IMG/VR virus record: IMGVR_UViG_3300037507_001713
Location: 1-48,618 of that record
Strand: one strand, 5' to 3'
DNA: 48,618 nt
DNA from: a virus
Part shown: one piece after another, positions 30,334-38,330 of the stretch
Layout: every line of letters begins with the position of its first letter
How positions within the stretch are numbered: the first letter of the stretch is position 1
Notes under the pieces: generated by a model
Databases searched by the model: none
Told to the model about the DNA's origin: nothing
What the model saw: the letters and a program-made list of their open reading frames with translations, nothing else
Translations under genes and position numbers: made by a program

Positions 30334-30858
30334 CTAAGCAGACACTTTCTCTGATAGGAGAACGAACTCCAACTTAGCCTGAGCGGAAGCAATTAGGTCT
30401 TCCAACTCTTGGCGTGCTTTCGGTGTCTTGAGGATAGTCACCTTATCGAGAGCCTTGCGGGCTTGGGCGATAGAGGCTTCAGCATCAAGTCCGAACTTGG
30501 TGCGCTCTGCTTGGGCAATAGCAACGGAAGTTGCGATTTGGGTTTCCATCTGGTTTATCTGGGAGATGAACTCATCTTTGTCATAGTCCAAGATGGTGTC
30601 AATGACATCATACTTCTTGGAGATAACATCACGCATAGAGTAGACCTTATCTGGGTCTACGCCATACTTGTATGAGATGAAGCCCCCGAATAGAACGAGA
30701 GCCTTAGCAGAGTCCAACTTCTCACCACTCTGGTAGAAGTTAGATGGGACAAGCGTCTTATCTGCGCTGAAGTGCTTACTCGCTTGCTTGATGGACTCAA
30801 CAGAGCCACCCTTGCCACGAGTCGCAAGTAGGGCGGATAGGGATTCGCGTGCTGACAT
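30334..30858 (-). CDS. Unknown 174-aa helical protein
   Basis: A mostly helical protein: SARESLSALLATRGKGGSVE, then YKYGVDPDKVYSMRDVISKK, then a long Ala/Glu/Lys coiled-coil-like C-terminus. It is the first gene of the leftward arm, after a 340-nt spacer with repeats. Its codons look more GC-rich than its neighbours'. The position suggests an early gene; function unknown. Confidence 0.5.
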   Translation of the reverse strand: MSARESLSALLATRGKGGSVESIKQASKHFSADKTLVPSNFYQSGEKLDSAKALVLFGGFISYKYGVDPDKVYSMRDVISKKYDVIDTILDYDKDEFISQINQMETQIATSVAIAQAERTKFGLDAEASIAQARKALDKVTILKTPKARQELEDLIASAQAKLEFVLLSEKVSA

Positions 30859-30904
30859 TTTACTGCTTTCTACTGCTGATAGACAGGGCTACCAATACAG
30901 CGTG

Positions 30905-30933
30905 CCCCTATAAGGAGTTGCACCTTATAGAGG
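30905..30933 (-). promoter_or_regulatory. Leader hairpin of first leftward gene
   Basis: On the minus strand CCTCTATAAGG pairs with CCTTATAGGGG (11 bp, one U-G) around TGCAACT, about 47 nt upstream of the ATG at 30858. Probably part of the mRNA leader. The rest of 30859-30960 shows no gene. Confidence 0.45.
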
Positions 30934-31004
30934 CTAGCGAGTAATGCCTGCTGTTATTATTACTTTTAACTTTGTGGTCTGACCGCCTTGCCCCCTTATC
31001 TTAC

Positions 31005-31085
31005 TTTTCCGTTTTCTCCCAATTTGTCCGTTTTGTCCGATTTGTCCGTTTTGACCCCCTATGCCTTAATTGTCCCTTTTGTCCG
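31005..31085. repeat. 9-bp iteron-like tandem repeats at divergent junction
   Basis: Four units with exact 9-bp period: TTTGTCCGT, TTTGTCCGA, TTTGTCCGT, TTTGACCCC (31023-31058). They are preceded by the related TTTTCCGTT and TTCTCCCAA and followed by ATTGTCCC and TTTTGTCCG (31077-31085). The array lies between the leftward and rightward gene blocks. Likely a binding array for an initiator or regulator. The flanking 31086-31196 shows no gene. Confidence 0.65.
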
Positions 31086-31196
31086 AATTCGGCCAGGAGA
31101 GATAGATGGTTGGGACCTATAGTGCTAAGCAGTGGCCAAAAATCCGGGGGACCTAAAGCCTTTTAAGGCAGTAGCCAATAGATACAATCGCCTCAT

Positions 31197-31319
31197 ATGG
31201 ATGATCGGGAGCGTCGAGAGCGCTGGACATGTCAACTATGTAGAAAAATCTATGTAGTTCCTGATTTAGCTCGCATGTGCGAGGAGAAACATTTGGAGGC
31301 GGAGTACAATGGTCGATAG
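31197..31319 (+). CDS. 40-aa CxxC protein, first rightward gene after repeats
   Basis: A short ORF MDDRERRERWTCQLCRKIYV, then a helical end with a third Cys and a His (ARMCEEKH). It looks like a half zinc finger. Its 3' end overlaps the next gene by 11 nt and encloses that gene's GGAGGCGG Shine-Dalgarno. No good Shine-Dalgarno of its own is seen. Confidence 0.45.
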   Translation: MDDRERRERWTCQLCRKIYVVPDLARMCEEKHLEAEYNGR

Positions 31320-31809
31320 AGGCAGAGGTAAAGATTTAGATCGTCTTGCTCAACAATATGCAGACCAGCAGAACAAGCTTCTAAACCTGTCTCTACGAGG
31401 CCGTGAGAAGGTCTTTGGGGATGAAGATGAACTAACTACAAGCACATTAGAGGGACGGGAAGCCAGAATCGCTTCTATGACCTCTAGCAACCCTTGTGGG
31501 CCTGGCTACGAGTACATTACAGCTCCTACATCTGGAAAGACAGATGTCTTAGGCCGTCCGCGTCCTAGAGCCTATTACGCCTGCTACTCCTTGGATAAGG
31601 AGATGGAGGTCCTAGTCATAGGCATGAGAGACGGTTCCATGATCCAATACGATGGAGTAGACCCAATCCTATGGGATATCCTGAAAAACTCAGACTCCAC
31701 CCACGATTTTATTACCCTCTACCTAGATGGAGCACCTTGGAGTAAGACAGACTACTCAAATCTCCCCCGCAAAAGGCCTGATGAGTTCCAGTTTGGATCT
31801 GGCCTGTAA
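31309..31809 (+). CDS. KTSC-like domain protein
   Basis: A 166-residue protein. The C-terminal half (MEVLVIGMRDGSMIQYDGVD, then ILWDILKNSDSTHDF) follows the KTSC pattern (sh.xF..G..Y.Y.gVp...w..l..A.S.G..F). KTSC domains occur in phage and lysyl-tRNA synthetase-like contexts, with unclear function. The N-terminal part is a charged helix. The start has a strong GGAGG site. Confidence 0.5.
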   Translation: MVDRGRGKDLDRLAQQYADQQNKLLNLSLRGREKVFGDEDELTTSTLEGREARIASMTSSNPCGPGYEYITAPTSGKTDVLGRPRPRAYYACYSLDKEMEVLVIGMRDGSMIQYDGVDPILWDILKNSDSTHDFITLYLDGAPWSKTDYSNLPRKRPDEFQFGSGL

Positions 31810-31820
31810 TATAGTAGACT
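31810..31820 (+). promoter_or_regulatory. Possible late promoter element TATAGTAGACT
   Basis: TATAGTAGACT occurs here, 25 nt before the Ntn-hydrolase gene, and again at 41546 after a structural gene. It contains a -10-like TATAGT. AGTAGA also pairs with TCTACT at about 31830, so a small hairpin is an alternative. Confidence 0.35.
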
Positions 31821-31844
31821 TGCTATATCTACTGAAGGGCTCCC

Positions 31845-32411
31845 ATGACAACGCTTGCTGCAATCCAAGGTGATGGCTGGTCCGTTATAGGTTGTGATTC
31901 CCGCGCCTCTGATGAAGATGGTCGCTATATGGAGCTTGCTACATCTAAGATTGTTAATAATAACGGTGTACTGATAGCTGTCTCCGGCGCTTCTAGAGGT
32001 GGAAACATTACGCAATTTGGTTGGAAACCTCCGAAGCCAGGTGCAACTGTTGATTTAGATACATTTATGACTAAAAAGTTTATTCCTTCAATGCGTAAAG
32101 CTTTCCAAGATGCAGGCTTTGAAGGTAAAGAAGATGGCGATGCAGCATGGCAAGACTCTAACTTGCTTGTATCTGTTAGAGGAATCATCTACCCGATCTT
32201 TAATGACTACTCTTGGGATAGAGAAGCCCGCAAAGTTTACTACGCTGGTAGTGGTGGAGACATTGCACTAGGTGCTCTTGAAGCTATGAACTATGATCGC
32301 ATAAATACACCCGAGGCCGCCGAAAAGGTTTTGAAGAAGGCGATTGCAATTGCTATCAAGCATGACATTTATTCGGGTGGAGACATCCATACATACATAC
32401 AAGAGGCTTAA
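31845..32411 (+). CDS. Proteasome-beta-like Ntn-hydrolase
   Basis: A 188-residue protein. MTTLAAIQGDGWSVIGCDSR places Thr2/Thr3 where the Ntn nucleophile sits after Met removal, followed by the Asp of CDSR and the Lys of TSKIV. Later YYAGSGGDIALGALEAM matches the proteasome/HslV core. Actinophages often carry such lone proteasome-like proteases. It could process virion proteins or degrade host proteins; targets are unknown. No alpha subunit or ATPase is adjacent. Confidence 0.75.
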   Translation: MTTLAAIQGDGWSVIGCDSRASDEDGRYMELATSKIVNNNGVLIAVSGASRGGNITQFGWKPPKPGATVDLDTFMTKKFIPSMRKAFQDAGFEGKEDGDAAWQDSNLLVSVRGIIYPIFNDYSWDREARKVYYAGSGGDIALGALEAMNYDRINTPEAAEKVLKKAIAIAIKHDIYSGGDIHTYIQEA

Positions 32412-32471
32412 TCTCTGTCACCATATGTGGGTTCGAACGAACAATCACATTGATCAGTGAGGAAACTATAA

Positions 32472-33533
32472 ATGTCAAGCTACAACCTACCCGCGGCCGT
32501 TGGGTCGCCAAGTGGTACCGGAGCAGAATCCATTGAAATTGGAAACACTGCTGCAACAACTAACAACAACGGTAATCTTACCGACTCAGCAGGAAACCTA
32601 CAGACCGATTTTGTATGGGGTAACTTCCCTAAGCAACCAAATGATGAGCGTGCTGATGGAACTCCAACAGCTACCGAAACATATGGTGCTGCACAAAACG
32701 GACAGTGGACAACTAAGAGCACGATTGCATCTGCTCGTCTAAACGCAACACTAGGAGATCACTCAGATATCGAAGCTGAGTGGGCTAACTTCCCTTCATA
32801 CATCGAAGCAGCAGGTAACTACATGGTTACAGCAGCTTCAGGTAACGGCACAACTGTTACATACACAGCGCAGAATAATCTTTCAGCTGGCGACGTTGTA
32901 AACATCACAGGCCTAACAGCTTCTGCTTACAACCTATCTTCAGCAACAGTTGCTACAGCAAACCCACTTAAGTTCACAGTAACTAACTCAGCTAACGCTG
33001 GTGAAATTACAGGACAGTGGTACGGCAAGGTACAGCTAACAACAGCCGCTTCAGCAGCTGATGGAGCTGGAATTGGTTACATCAACGTACCTTCAGTAGT
33101 TGGTAACACTACAGCAGTTGCTCTTGATACTCTTAAGGATGCTGGTTACGAAGCAGCTAACATTACAACTGCAACAGCAGCTACAAACGCAGCTATTTCA
33201 GTAACTGCAGCAGCTCGCACAGCTGGTTCAACAACTGCAACTCTTACAGCAACCGGAGCAGGCGCAGCCTTCCCAGTTGGCACAAAGATTACAGTTGCAT
33301 CTCTTGCTGACACTGGTGCTCCACTTAACGGAACATACACAGTTACAGCTAATGCAACTAACACAGTTTCATTCGTATCTTCTGCTTCAACCGTACTTGC
33401 CCTCACAGGCTTGTCTGCTGGAACAGTCGTGGGCGTTGCTGGAACAATCAAGTCTCAGTCAGTTGCAGCTGGAACAGCTTCAGTTGCTTCAACAGCTACA
33501 ATTACAGTTACACCATACGCAACAGCTTCATAA
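32472..33533 (+). CDS. Abundant virion protein with Ig-like/PASTA-like segments
   Basis: A 353-residue Ala/Thr/Asn-rich beta protein. Repeated strand-turn motifs (TVTYTAQNNLSAGDVVNITG; TYTVTANATNTVSF) suggest Ig-like domains. VPSVVGNTTAVALDTLKDAGY resembles a PASTA unit. Codons are strongly biased (aca, gct, gca, aac), as in the capsid gene, so it is probably very abundant: a head decoration or major tail/fibre protein. AGGAAAC precedes the ATG, and a strong terminator follows. Confidence 0.6.
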   Translation: MSSYNLPAAVGSPSGTGAESIEIGNTAATTNNNGNLTDSAGNLQTDFVWGNFPKQPNDERADGTPTATETYGAAQNGQWTTKSTIASARLNATLGDHSDIEAEWANFPSYIEAAGNYMVTAASGNGTTVTYTAQNNLSAGDVVNITGLTASAYNLSSATVATANPLKFTVTNSANAGEITGQWYGKVQLTTAASAADGAGIGYINVPSVVGNTTAVALDTLKDAGYEAANITTATAATNAAISVTAAARTAGSTTATLTATGAGAAFPVGTKITVASLADTGAPLNGTYTVTANATNTVSFVSSASTVLALTGLSAGTVVGVAGTIKSQSVAAGTASVASTATITVTPYATAS

Positions 33534-33555
33534 GTCTTACAACTTAATAGCGCAG

Positions 33556-33585
33556 AGGCCGGGAGAAATCCCGGCCTTTGGCATT
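33556..33585 (+). terminator. Intrinsic terminator
   Basis: AGGCCGGGA pairs with TCCCGGCCT around a GAAA tetraloop, followed by TTGGCATTT, 22 nt after the stop at 33533. Confidence 0.85.
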
Positions 33586-33616
33586 TATGTGGCACACAAT
33601 GGTGAGACTATTAACT

Positions 33617-33826
33617 ATGCAGTCTGAACAAGTAATGTATACGGACCAAGAAGAGCTGCAGCTTTTGACTGTAGGGGTCCGAGAGCAGTGTGACCTGTGC
33701 TCTGCCAGAGCGCAATTTGGGGTTTTTCTACAAAATGGCCCTCTTACCTTCTGTGCACACCACTATAACGACCATGCAGATGCCCTTACAAAAAGCGGGG
33801 CCGTAGTTAAAATGATCTTACACTAA
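33617..33826 (+). CDS. DUF7455-like zinc protein
   Basis: A 69-residue protein. EQCDLCSARAQFGVFLQNGP followed by FCAHHYNDHADAL matches the actinobacterial DUF7455 pattern (CdxCsAxAxV...FCxHH), a zinc-binding module of unknown role. It supports an actinobacterial host. ATG at 33617 is chosen; in-frame ATGs at 33578 and 33599 are alternatives. Confidence 0.7.
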   Translation: MQSEQVMYTDQEELQLLTVGVREQCDLCSARAQFGVFLQNGPLTFCAHHYNDHADALTKSGAVVKMILH

Positions 33827-33847
33827 GAAAAGGAACGGATCCTTATT

Positions 33848-34522
33848 ATGCCAGCACCACAGAATAACCAAGGTTTTGTAGCCCCTAGAAGCGGCGGAAC
33901 CGGTAATTGGATTGGAAAGTTATTTGGAGGTATTGGCGACGCTACACGTGCTCGTTCAATGGCTCAAGTTCAACTAGACCTTCACCATGAAAAAACAAAA
34001 ATTGATACAGAGCACCTGAAAGAACGCACTACTCACAAGTATGTTACTGAGGGTGCAACTAAAGATTATCTAGACGAATCTAAATTTAAGCGTGGTGGTA
34101 GAGCTATACGTCGAGGCATTAAATATGGTGATGACCTCAACGCTAAAAATATTGCAGAGTTTGATGCTAACTACATGCCAAGAATGCAGAGAACAGGTCA
34201 GAAGCAAGGCGGAAAAGCAGAGACTAAAGGTGCAAAGGTAACTACTGATGCGACCTCAACCCCAACACAAACTCCACCAGCTGATCGTGCCGCAGATCAA
34301 GCACGTAAACCAAGATCACGTTCTGGAACTATTAAAGAAGTAACTGCTGCTATGGCTAGCGGAAATATTGATAGAGAACAAGCAACAATGATAAGCCCAG
34401 CCTTTGCTGCAAAAGAAGGACGTAAAGCAGCTGCGGCATCAATGTCTCCTGACTCTCCTCAAGTTACTCCCTCAACAGTTAAGCCACCACGTAAGCCTCG
34501 TACTCCGAAAGCTGGTGCATAA
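33848..34522 (+). CDS. Unknown 224-aa disordered protein
   Basis: An N-terminal amphipathic part (GNWIGKLFGGIGDATRARSM) and a helical basic middle, then a long Pro/Thr/Lys-rich disordered end. It contains a CCAACACAAAC motif (TPTQTPP). Its stop overlaps the next start by one base (TAATG). Probably virion-associated by position; no family recognised. Confidence 0.5.
   Translation: MPAPQNNQGFVAPRSGGTGNWIGKLFGGIGDATRARSMAQVQLDLHHEKTKIDTEHLKERTTHKYVTEGATKDYLDESKFKRGGRAIRRGIKYGDDLNAKNIAEFDANYMPRMQRTGQKQGGKAETKGAKVTTDATSTPTQTPPADRAADQARKPRSRSGTIKEVTAAMASGNIDREQATMISPAFAAKEGRKAAAASMSPDSPQVTPSTVKPPRKPRTPKAGA
34261..34272 (+). repeat. CCAACACAAAC motif, copy 9
   Basis: CCCAACACAAAC in sense orientation inside the disordered region of the 33848 gene (PTQT frame). 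Confidence 0.8.
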
Positions 34523-36825
34523 TGCCTAGAAAGAAAAAAGCCAGCCCTGCAAAAGTATACGCAACCGGTAAGAAGATTAAAAAAGAACGCCTTGAAAAAA
34601 GAAAAGCCAATATTGTTGAGGCAACTGCTGCCACCGCAGCTGAACTGAAGAACACCCCTAGAACACCTGTTGTTAAAGAAGAAACTCCAAAACCAACAGG
34701 AAGAAAAAAATCTAGAGCGTATCGACCTGAACCAATTCCAGGATCAGACGCAAAAGAAATAGTTCAAGAGGTTAAGCCGGGCGCACCTGATTTTTCTTCA
34801 GAAGGTGCTCGTTCAGAAATTATGAAAGCTGCAGCAAAAGCTAGAGATGCGGAAATTGGAACTGAAAAGAAGTATGATCTGAGTGAAATTCCTACCGGAC
34901 CAGATCCAGAAAAAATTAAGAACACAGCCGCAGAAGATCCTCGTTTAACTCCTAAGCTTACTGTTGAGCCACTACCTAGCGAAAACCAAGCAGAACTTGC
35001 TCGTCGACGTAATGCTCCATTAGCTAGACCACAAAGATCTGGTGTGTTAACCGGAGGAACTCCAGAACGTTACCGCACCCCGCTTACTGATCCAACAAAC
35101 GACCAGACTCGTGAACGCCGAGGTATGGGTATTGCTGGAGAAGAAAAGGGAATTGTTTCTCACGCTATTAGTTTGTTAAACCGAGATAACGAAGTCCTAT
35201 GGCGTAAGGGAAAGCTATTTGAAAAACCAAAAATTGCTACAAGCTATGAAGATGTAAGAGATACGCATCAACATCGTTTAGCAAAGGTTCTGCACACCTT
35301 TAACGTTTCAGAAGATGCTTTGCAAGCACATGCTGAAGCAACAAAGGGTGGGTCTAGAAGAGCTTACGAAGATACCGTTGAAGAGTTGCACTCTGCTACT
35401 CAAGAACACAATGATTTTTATGGTAAAAAAGTTACTTTAGTTCCTGGACCTAATGATCTTTGGGAACATCCAACTCTTACAGATGAGCGTGGAGTTAAGC
35501 GAACATTCCCTGTATCCGCTAACCACCCAGATATGCCAAGAAAGTTTGAAAGATCAAAACAACCTATTACAAGGTTGACTAGAGGATCTGACGGTGGTCT
35601 TAAGTACAAGAGGGGTCATGAAGGCTGGGACTCTTTTAATGCTGCAGGAACAAAAGTTTGGCGTCAACAAACTGCTCCTGAAGGCATGGACCTTGTTGAT
35701 CACCTTCGTAAAGAAGTATTAGATAGTCATGCTGCTGGATCTGCTAGACGAGAGCGCAAAGTTCGTAATGCTCGGACTGTTCTAGATAGCTTAGCTGGTG
35801 GTAAAACAGTCATCGGTATGAGAGAACGTGGACGTGCTACTCCTGGAACAGGTATTCCAACAGCTAGGACTGAACCTACTGCAAGTACTACTCCAAGAAA
35901 GCGTAACGCAGTAACTGTTAAGTACGATGCTGGACAAAACTCTGTTTCTGAAGCTTTAGTAGCTGCTGGTGATCCTCCTACAGGTTTACCTACAGGAAAA
36001 GAAAAAACTGCTCGTGCACCTAAAGCTACCTCAGGTAGAGTCAGAGTTACAAAGGGAACACGTGGTTTGCCTATTAGTTCTTCAAACATGGCTACAAAAG
36101 AAGCTGAAGTTGAAACAGAGGCGGGAACTAGAGTAACTGCAAAAAGTCTTCTAAAACCTTTAGTAGACAAGAACGCAATGTTGCCTAGCAAAGTACCTGG
36201 CGCAGCTGTAGTTCCAGAACCTAAGAAGGTTAAGCAAACTACAGAAGAAAAGGCTTTAGCAAGAGCAAAGAAGAAAGATGCTGCTGCCAAGGTTCGTGAA
36301 GGCGCAGGAGTAGGACCACTACAGAAGAACCAAAACTGGGCTGGAAAACCTGCTTTTGGTACTGCGGGTAGTCCACAAAATCCACAGCTTGCTCTTCCAG
36401 GTTTTGAAAATGTAGAGAACATGCGTGTTGGTGCTAGAGCTCAACGCTTACTAGCAGAAACTCACGGAATGGTTCCTAAAGAAACTACTGGACTTGAAGA
36501 CGTAAGAGCTATGAAGGCTGCGGGAATTATTCAAAAACCAACACCAAGTCCTAGCCGTGAAGTTGCGGTTAGAGAGGGTGGGCCAAGAACTCGTGCTAAG
36601 GCTAAAGCTGCAGCTATTGATACTCGTAATGCAAGCCGTCCTATGGAACAACCTATGCTTCCAGGAAAAGAACTACGTTCTGCCGCTTTTGCATTAGGTG
36701 GGTCTTCAGAAAAAGTAAGCGAAAAGACTAGAGAACTGCAAGGTGCAGCTAGAAAACCATCTAGGCCAACTAATGAACTCTACGTTGCTGCTAACAAAAT
36801 TCTTGAAGAGAACAAAGAGAAGTAA
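34522..36825 (+). CDS. Large basic disordered protein (767 aa)
   Basis: It is Lys/Arg/Pro/Ala-rich throughout with few ordered parts; one is near residues 210-320 (HAISLLNRDNEVLWRKGKLF; TSYEDVRDTHQHRLAKVLHT). Short repeated patterns such as LPGFENVENMRVG and QLALPG occur. It could be an internal virion or DNA-associated protein. It overlaps the previous gene by one base and is followed by the 36829 gene after 3 nt. No family is recognised. Confidence 0.5.
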   Translation: MPRKKKASPAKVYATGKKIKKERLEKRKANIVEATAATAAELKNTPRTPVVKEETPKPTGRKKSRAYRPEPIPGSDAKEIVQEVKPGAPDFSSEGARSEIMKAAAKARDAEIGTEKKYDLSEIPTGPDPEKIKNTAAEDPRLTPKLTVEPLPSENQAELARRRNAPLARPQRSGVLTGGTPERYRTPLTDPTNDQTRERRGMGIAGEEKGIVSHAISLLNRDNEVLWRKGKLFEKPKIATSYEDVRDTHQHRLAKVLHTFNVSEDALQAHAEATKGGSRRAYEDTVEELHSATQEHNDFYGKKVTLVPGPNDLWEHPTLTDERGVKRTFPVSANHPDMPRKFERSKQPITRLTRGSDGGLKYKRGHEGWDSFNAAGTKVWRQQTAPEGMDLVDHLRKEVLDSHAAGSARRERKVRNARTVLDSLAGGKTVIGMRERGRATPGTGIPTARTEPTASTTPRKRNAVTVKYDAGQNSVSEALVAAGDPPTGLPTGKEKTARAPKATSGRVRVTKGTRGLPISSSNMATKEAEVETEAGTRVTAKSLLKPLVDKNAMLPSKVPGAAVVPEPKKVKQTTEEKALARAKKKDAAAKVREGAGVGPLQKNQNWAGKPAFGTAGSPQNPQLALPGFENVENMRVGARAQRLLAETHGMVPKETTGLEDVRAMKAAGIIQKPTPSPSREVAVREGGPRTRAKAKAAAIDTRNASRPMEQPMLPGKELRSAAFALGGSSEKVSEKTRELQGAARKPSRPTNELYVAANKILEENKEK

Positions 36826-36828
36826 ACC

Positions 36829-37011
36829 ATGGCTAGGGTAGCAAGTTTTTCCCCTGAACCAGAAAAGTTTGATCGGTATAAGTCTCTTCGTCACAACGCA
36901 AGAGAAGCTGCCGAGTACTTAACTGGCCTCCCTTACGAACAACCTAAGGCACCTAATTTTGACGTGTACAAGAAGCCTGGGCGTGGTCCTAACGGGGAGT
37001 CATCAAACTAA
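36829..37011 (+). CDS. Unknown 60-aa protein
   Basis: MARVASFSPEPEKFDRYKSL, then REAAEYLTGLPYEQPKAPNF. A small Pro-rich, basic protein. Its stop overlaps the next ATG (TAATG). Function unknown. Confidence 0.5.
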   Translation: MARVASFSPEPEKFDRYKSLRHNAREAAEYLTGLPYEQPKAPNFDVYKKPGRGPNGESSN

Positions 37012-37301
37012 TGGGACGTTCTAAGAAAGACCTGCATTACGGCTCTAGAGACGGTAAGGGCGGCGTTATACGCACGTCTGTAACTGACCGTAGCTCTAAG
37101 GCTGCACGTCCTTGGAATGAACCTCAAGTTGTTAATGCTTCGTCTACCTACGGAGTTAAATTTAATAGCTACAAGCAGGTTCACAGCTATGAAAATACTC
37201 TTGAATCTCAGGGGTCTCTTCAATCCCACGAACGATTTACTTGTGGACCATGTGGTAAATTAAACGCCTCATGTGCGTGTAAAGGACCTGCTAATGAATA
37301 A
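37011..37301 (+). CDS. Small protein with C-terminal zinc cluster
   Basis: A 96-residue protein with a basic N-terminus and a C-terminal FTCGPCGKLNASCACKG (CxxC...CxC) zinc site. Its 3' end overlaps the next, also Cys-containing, gene by 8 nt. Function unknown. Confidence 0.5.
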   Translation: MGRSKKDLHYGSRDGKGGVIRTSVTDRSSKAARPWNEPQVVNASSTYGVKFNSYKQVHSYENTLESQGSLQSHERFTCGPCGKLNASCACKGPANE

Positions 37302-37455
37302 CTGCAGACACGTATATGAAAATATTGGTTTTGAGACCTGTCCCGACTGTAATAAAGCTACGCACGAAGTCAATTGGCAACTTCAAGCAACTTTATTAAA
37401 AGAGTGGAAGTTAGCAAACCCTAACGCTAAATACAATGGATGGTGGTCAATCTAA
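37294..37455 (+). CDS. Small zinc-finger protein
   Basis: A 53-residue protein: MNNCRHVYENIGFETCPDCN (CxH...CxxC), then WQLQATLLKEWKL. ATG at 37294 is preferred to 37273 because the Cys/His motif starts at residue 4. Overlaps on both sides suggest coupling with the HNH gene. Confidence 0.5.
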   Translation: MNNCRHVYENIGFETCPDCNKATHEVNWQLQATLLKEWKLANPNAKYNGWWSI

Positions 37456-37736
37456 TGGCTGAAGTAAAAAAGTTTGGTCCTTACAAGGGTTCTGCCCAGA
37501 ATGGAGGTCGACCTATCTACGTTTACAAGAAAAAGGTAAACGGTAAGTGGGTTACAACATCGAAAAATAAAGCTCGTGCCGACTATGAAAAGGACCACGG
37601 CAAGCTTTCAAAGGGTACAGATGTAGACCATAAAAACAATAACCATAACGATGACCGAAAGAGCAATCTAAGGCCATTGAAGCACGGTAAGAACACGGCT
37701 AAAGAAAATAAACGAAGAGCTGGAAAAAAGAAGTAA
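37455..37736 (+). CDS. HNH endonuclease-like protein
   Basis: A 93-residue protein. GTDVDHKNNNHNDDRKSNLR followed by LKHGKNTAKEN matches the phage HNH core (DHxxxNxxxNRxxNLRxxt). A basic N-terminal part and a Lys-rich tail flank it. It lies 1.7 kb before the terminase large subunit; HNH proteins beside terminases often assist DNA packaging, while others are homing enzymes. The start is at a TAATG overlap. Confidence 0.75.
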   Translation: MAEVKKFGPYKGSAQNGGRPIYVYKKKVNGKWVTTSKNKARADYEKDHGKLSKGTDVDHKNNNHNDDRKSNLRPLKHGKNTAKENKRRAGKKK

Positions 37737-37740
37737 ATAA

Positions 37741-37766
37741 AAAAGGCCCGGTCTCCCGGGCCTTTT
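37741..37766. terminator. Bidirectional intrinsic terminator
   Basis: AAAAGGCCCGG pairs with CCGGGCCTTTT around TCTC, between the convergent HNH and transglycosylase genes. U runs occur on both strands. Confidence 0.9.
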
Positions 37767-37773
37767 CTATTAT

Positions 37774-38316
37774 TTAATCTTTAGTGAAATCATCAAACCA
37801 TTTAGTAATACCTGGTTCTTCAGGATCCCCATCGTAAGCCCCAGGGCCATAGCCCCAAGAACTCCAGTTGGTTCCTTTACCAGTCATGTAGAACGCTGCT
37901 TGAGCGTTTATTACCGGATCGAATAGTTCCACATCGGTTTTAATACCGAACTTCTCCCTACGAATTGCTCCCAGATCTCCAATCATGTTGATCTGGAATA
38001 ACCCATAGGAGTTGTCCCCTGTGGCTGTGGTCTTGTTATGTGAGTCTGGGTTACCCCTGGACTCCTTCATAACTACTGACCAAGCTACTTTTAGGTTGTT
38101 GCCTTTGAATCCGACTAGGGATAGCAGGTCTTTCAACTCGCTATTAGTCAGTTCTGTTGCCCCACGGTACTTATCGAGTGGGTCTACGACCTCTACGATT
38201 GTTTGTGTTGGGGTATCTTTTTTTATATTCTCGGTAGCCATAGCTGCGGGGATCCCACAGATCAACATTAAATAGGCCACCATAATTGCAATTTGAGAAG
38301 TTGCATCTTTATTCAC
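37774..38316 (-). CDS. Lytic transglycosylase-like (SLT/lysozyme fold) exported protein
   Basis: A 180-residue protein. An N-terminal hydrophobic segment (QIAIMVAYLMLICGIPAAMA) looks like a signal peptide or anchor. The lysozyme-fold core has the catalytic Glu in VVMKESRGNP, then GDNSYGLFQINM, and a C-terminal AAFYMTGKGTNWSSWGYG. It cleaves peptidoglycan glycan strands, for entry or lysis. It lies alone on the minus strand inside the rightward structural region. The start is GTG at 38316 with AGGAGATA. A CCAACACAAAC motif encodes PTQT after the signal. Confidence 0.85.
   Translation of the reverse strand: MNKDATSQIAIMVAYLMLICGIPAAMATENIKKDTPTQTIVEVVDPLDKYRGATELTNSELKDLLSLVGFKGNNLKVAWSVVMKESRGNPDSHNKTTATGDNSYGLFQINMIGDLGAIRREKFGIKTDVELFDPVINAQAAFYMTGKGTNWSSWGYGPGAYDGDPEEPGITKWFDDFTKD
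38201..38212 (-). repeat. CCAACACAAAC motif, copy 10
   Basis: Sense strand of the transglycosylase gene (PTQT frame); followed by AATCGT, as at 25437. Confidence 0.8.
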
Positions 38317-38330
38317 ACTATCTCCTAGGC

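Noticed and set aside
31005-31085. CRISPR array
   Set aside because: Units are 9 bp with no spacers; this is a tandem iteron-like array.
35727-36422. 231-codon minus-strand ORF
   Set aside because: A shadow of the large basic protein gene; Phe/Ala/Pro-rich sequence is the antisense of its Lys/Ala/Gly codons.
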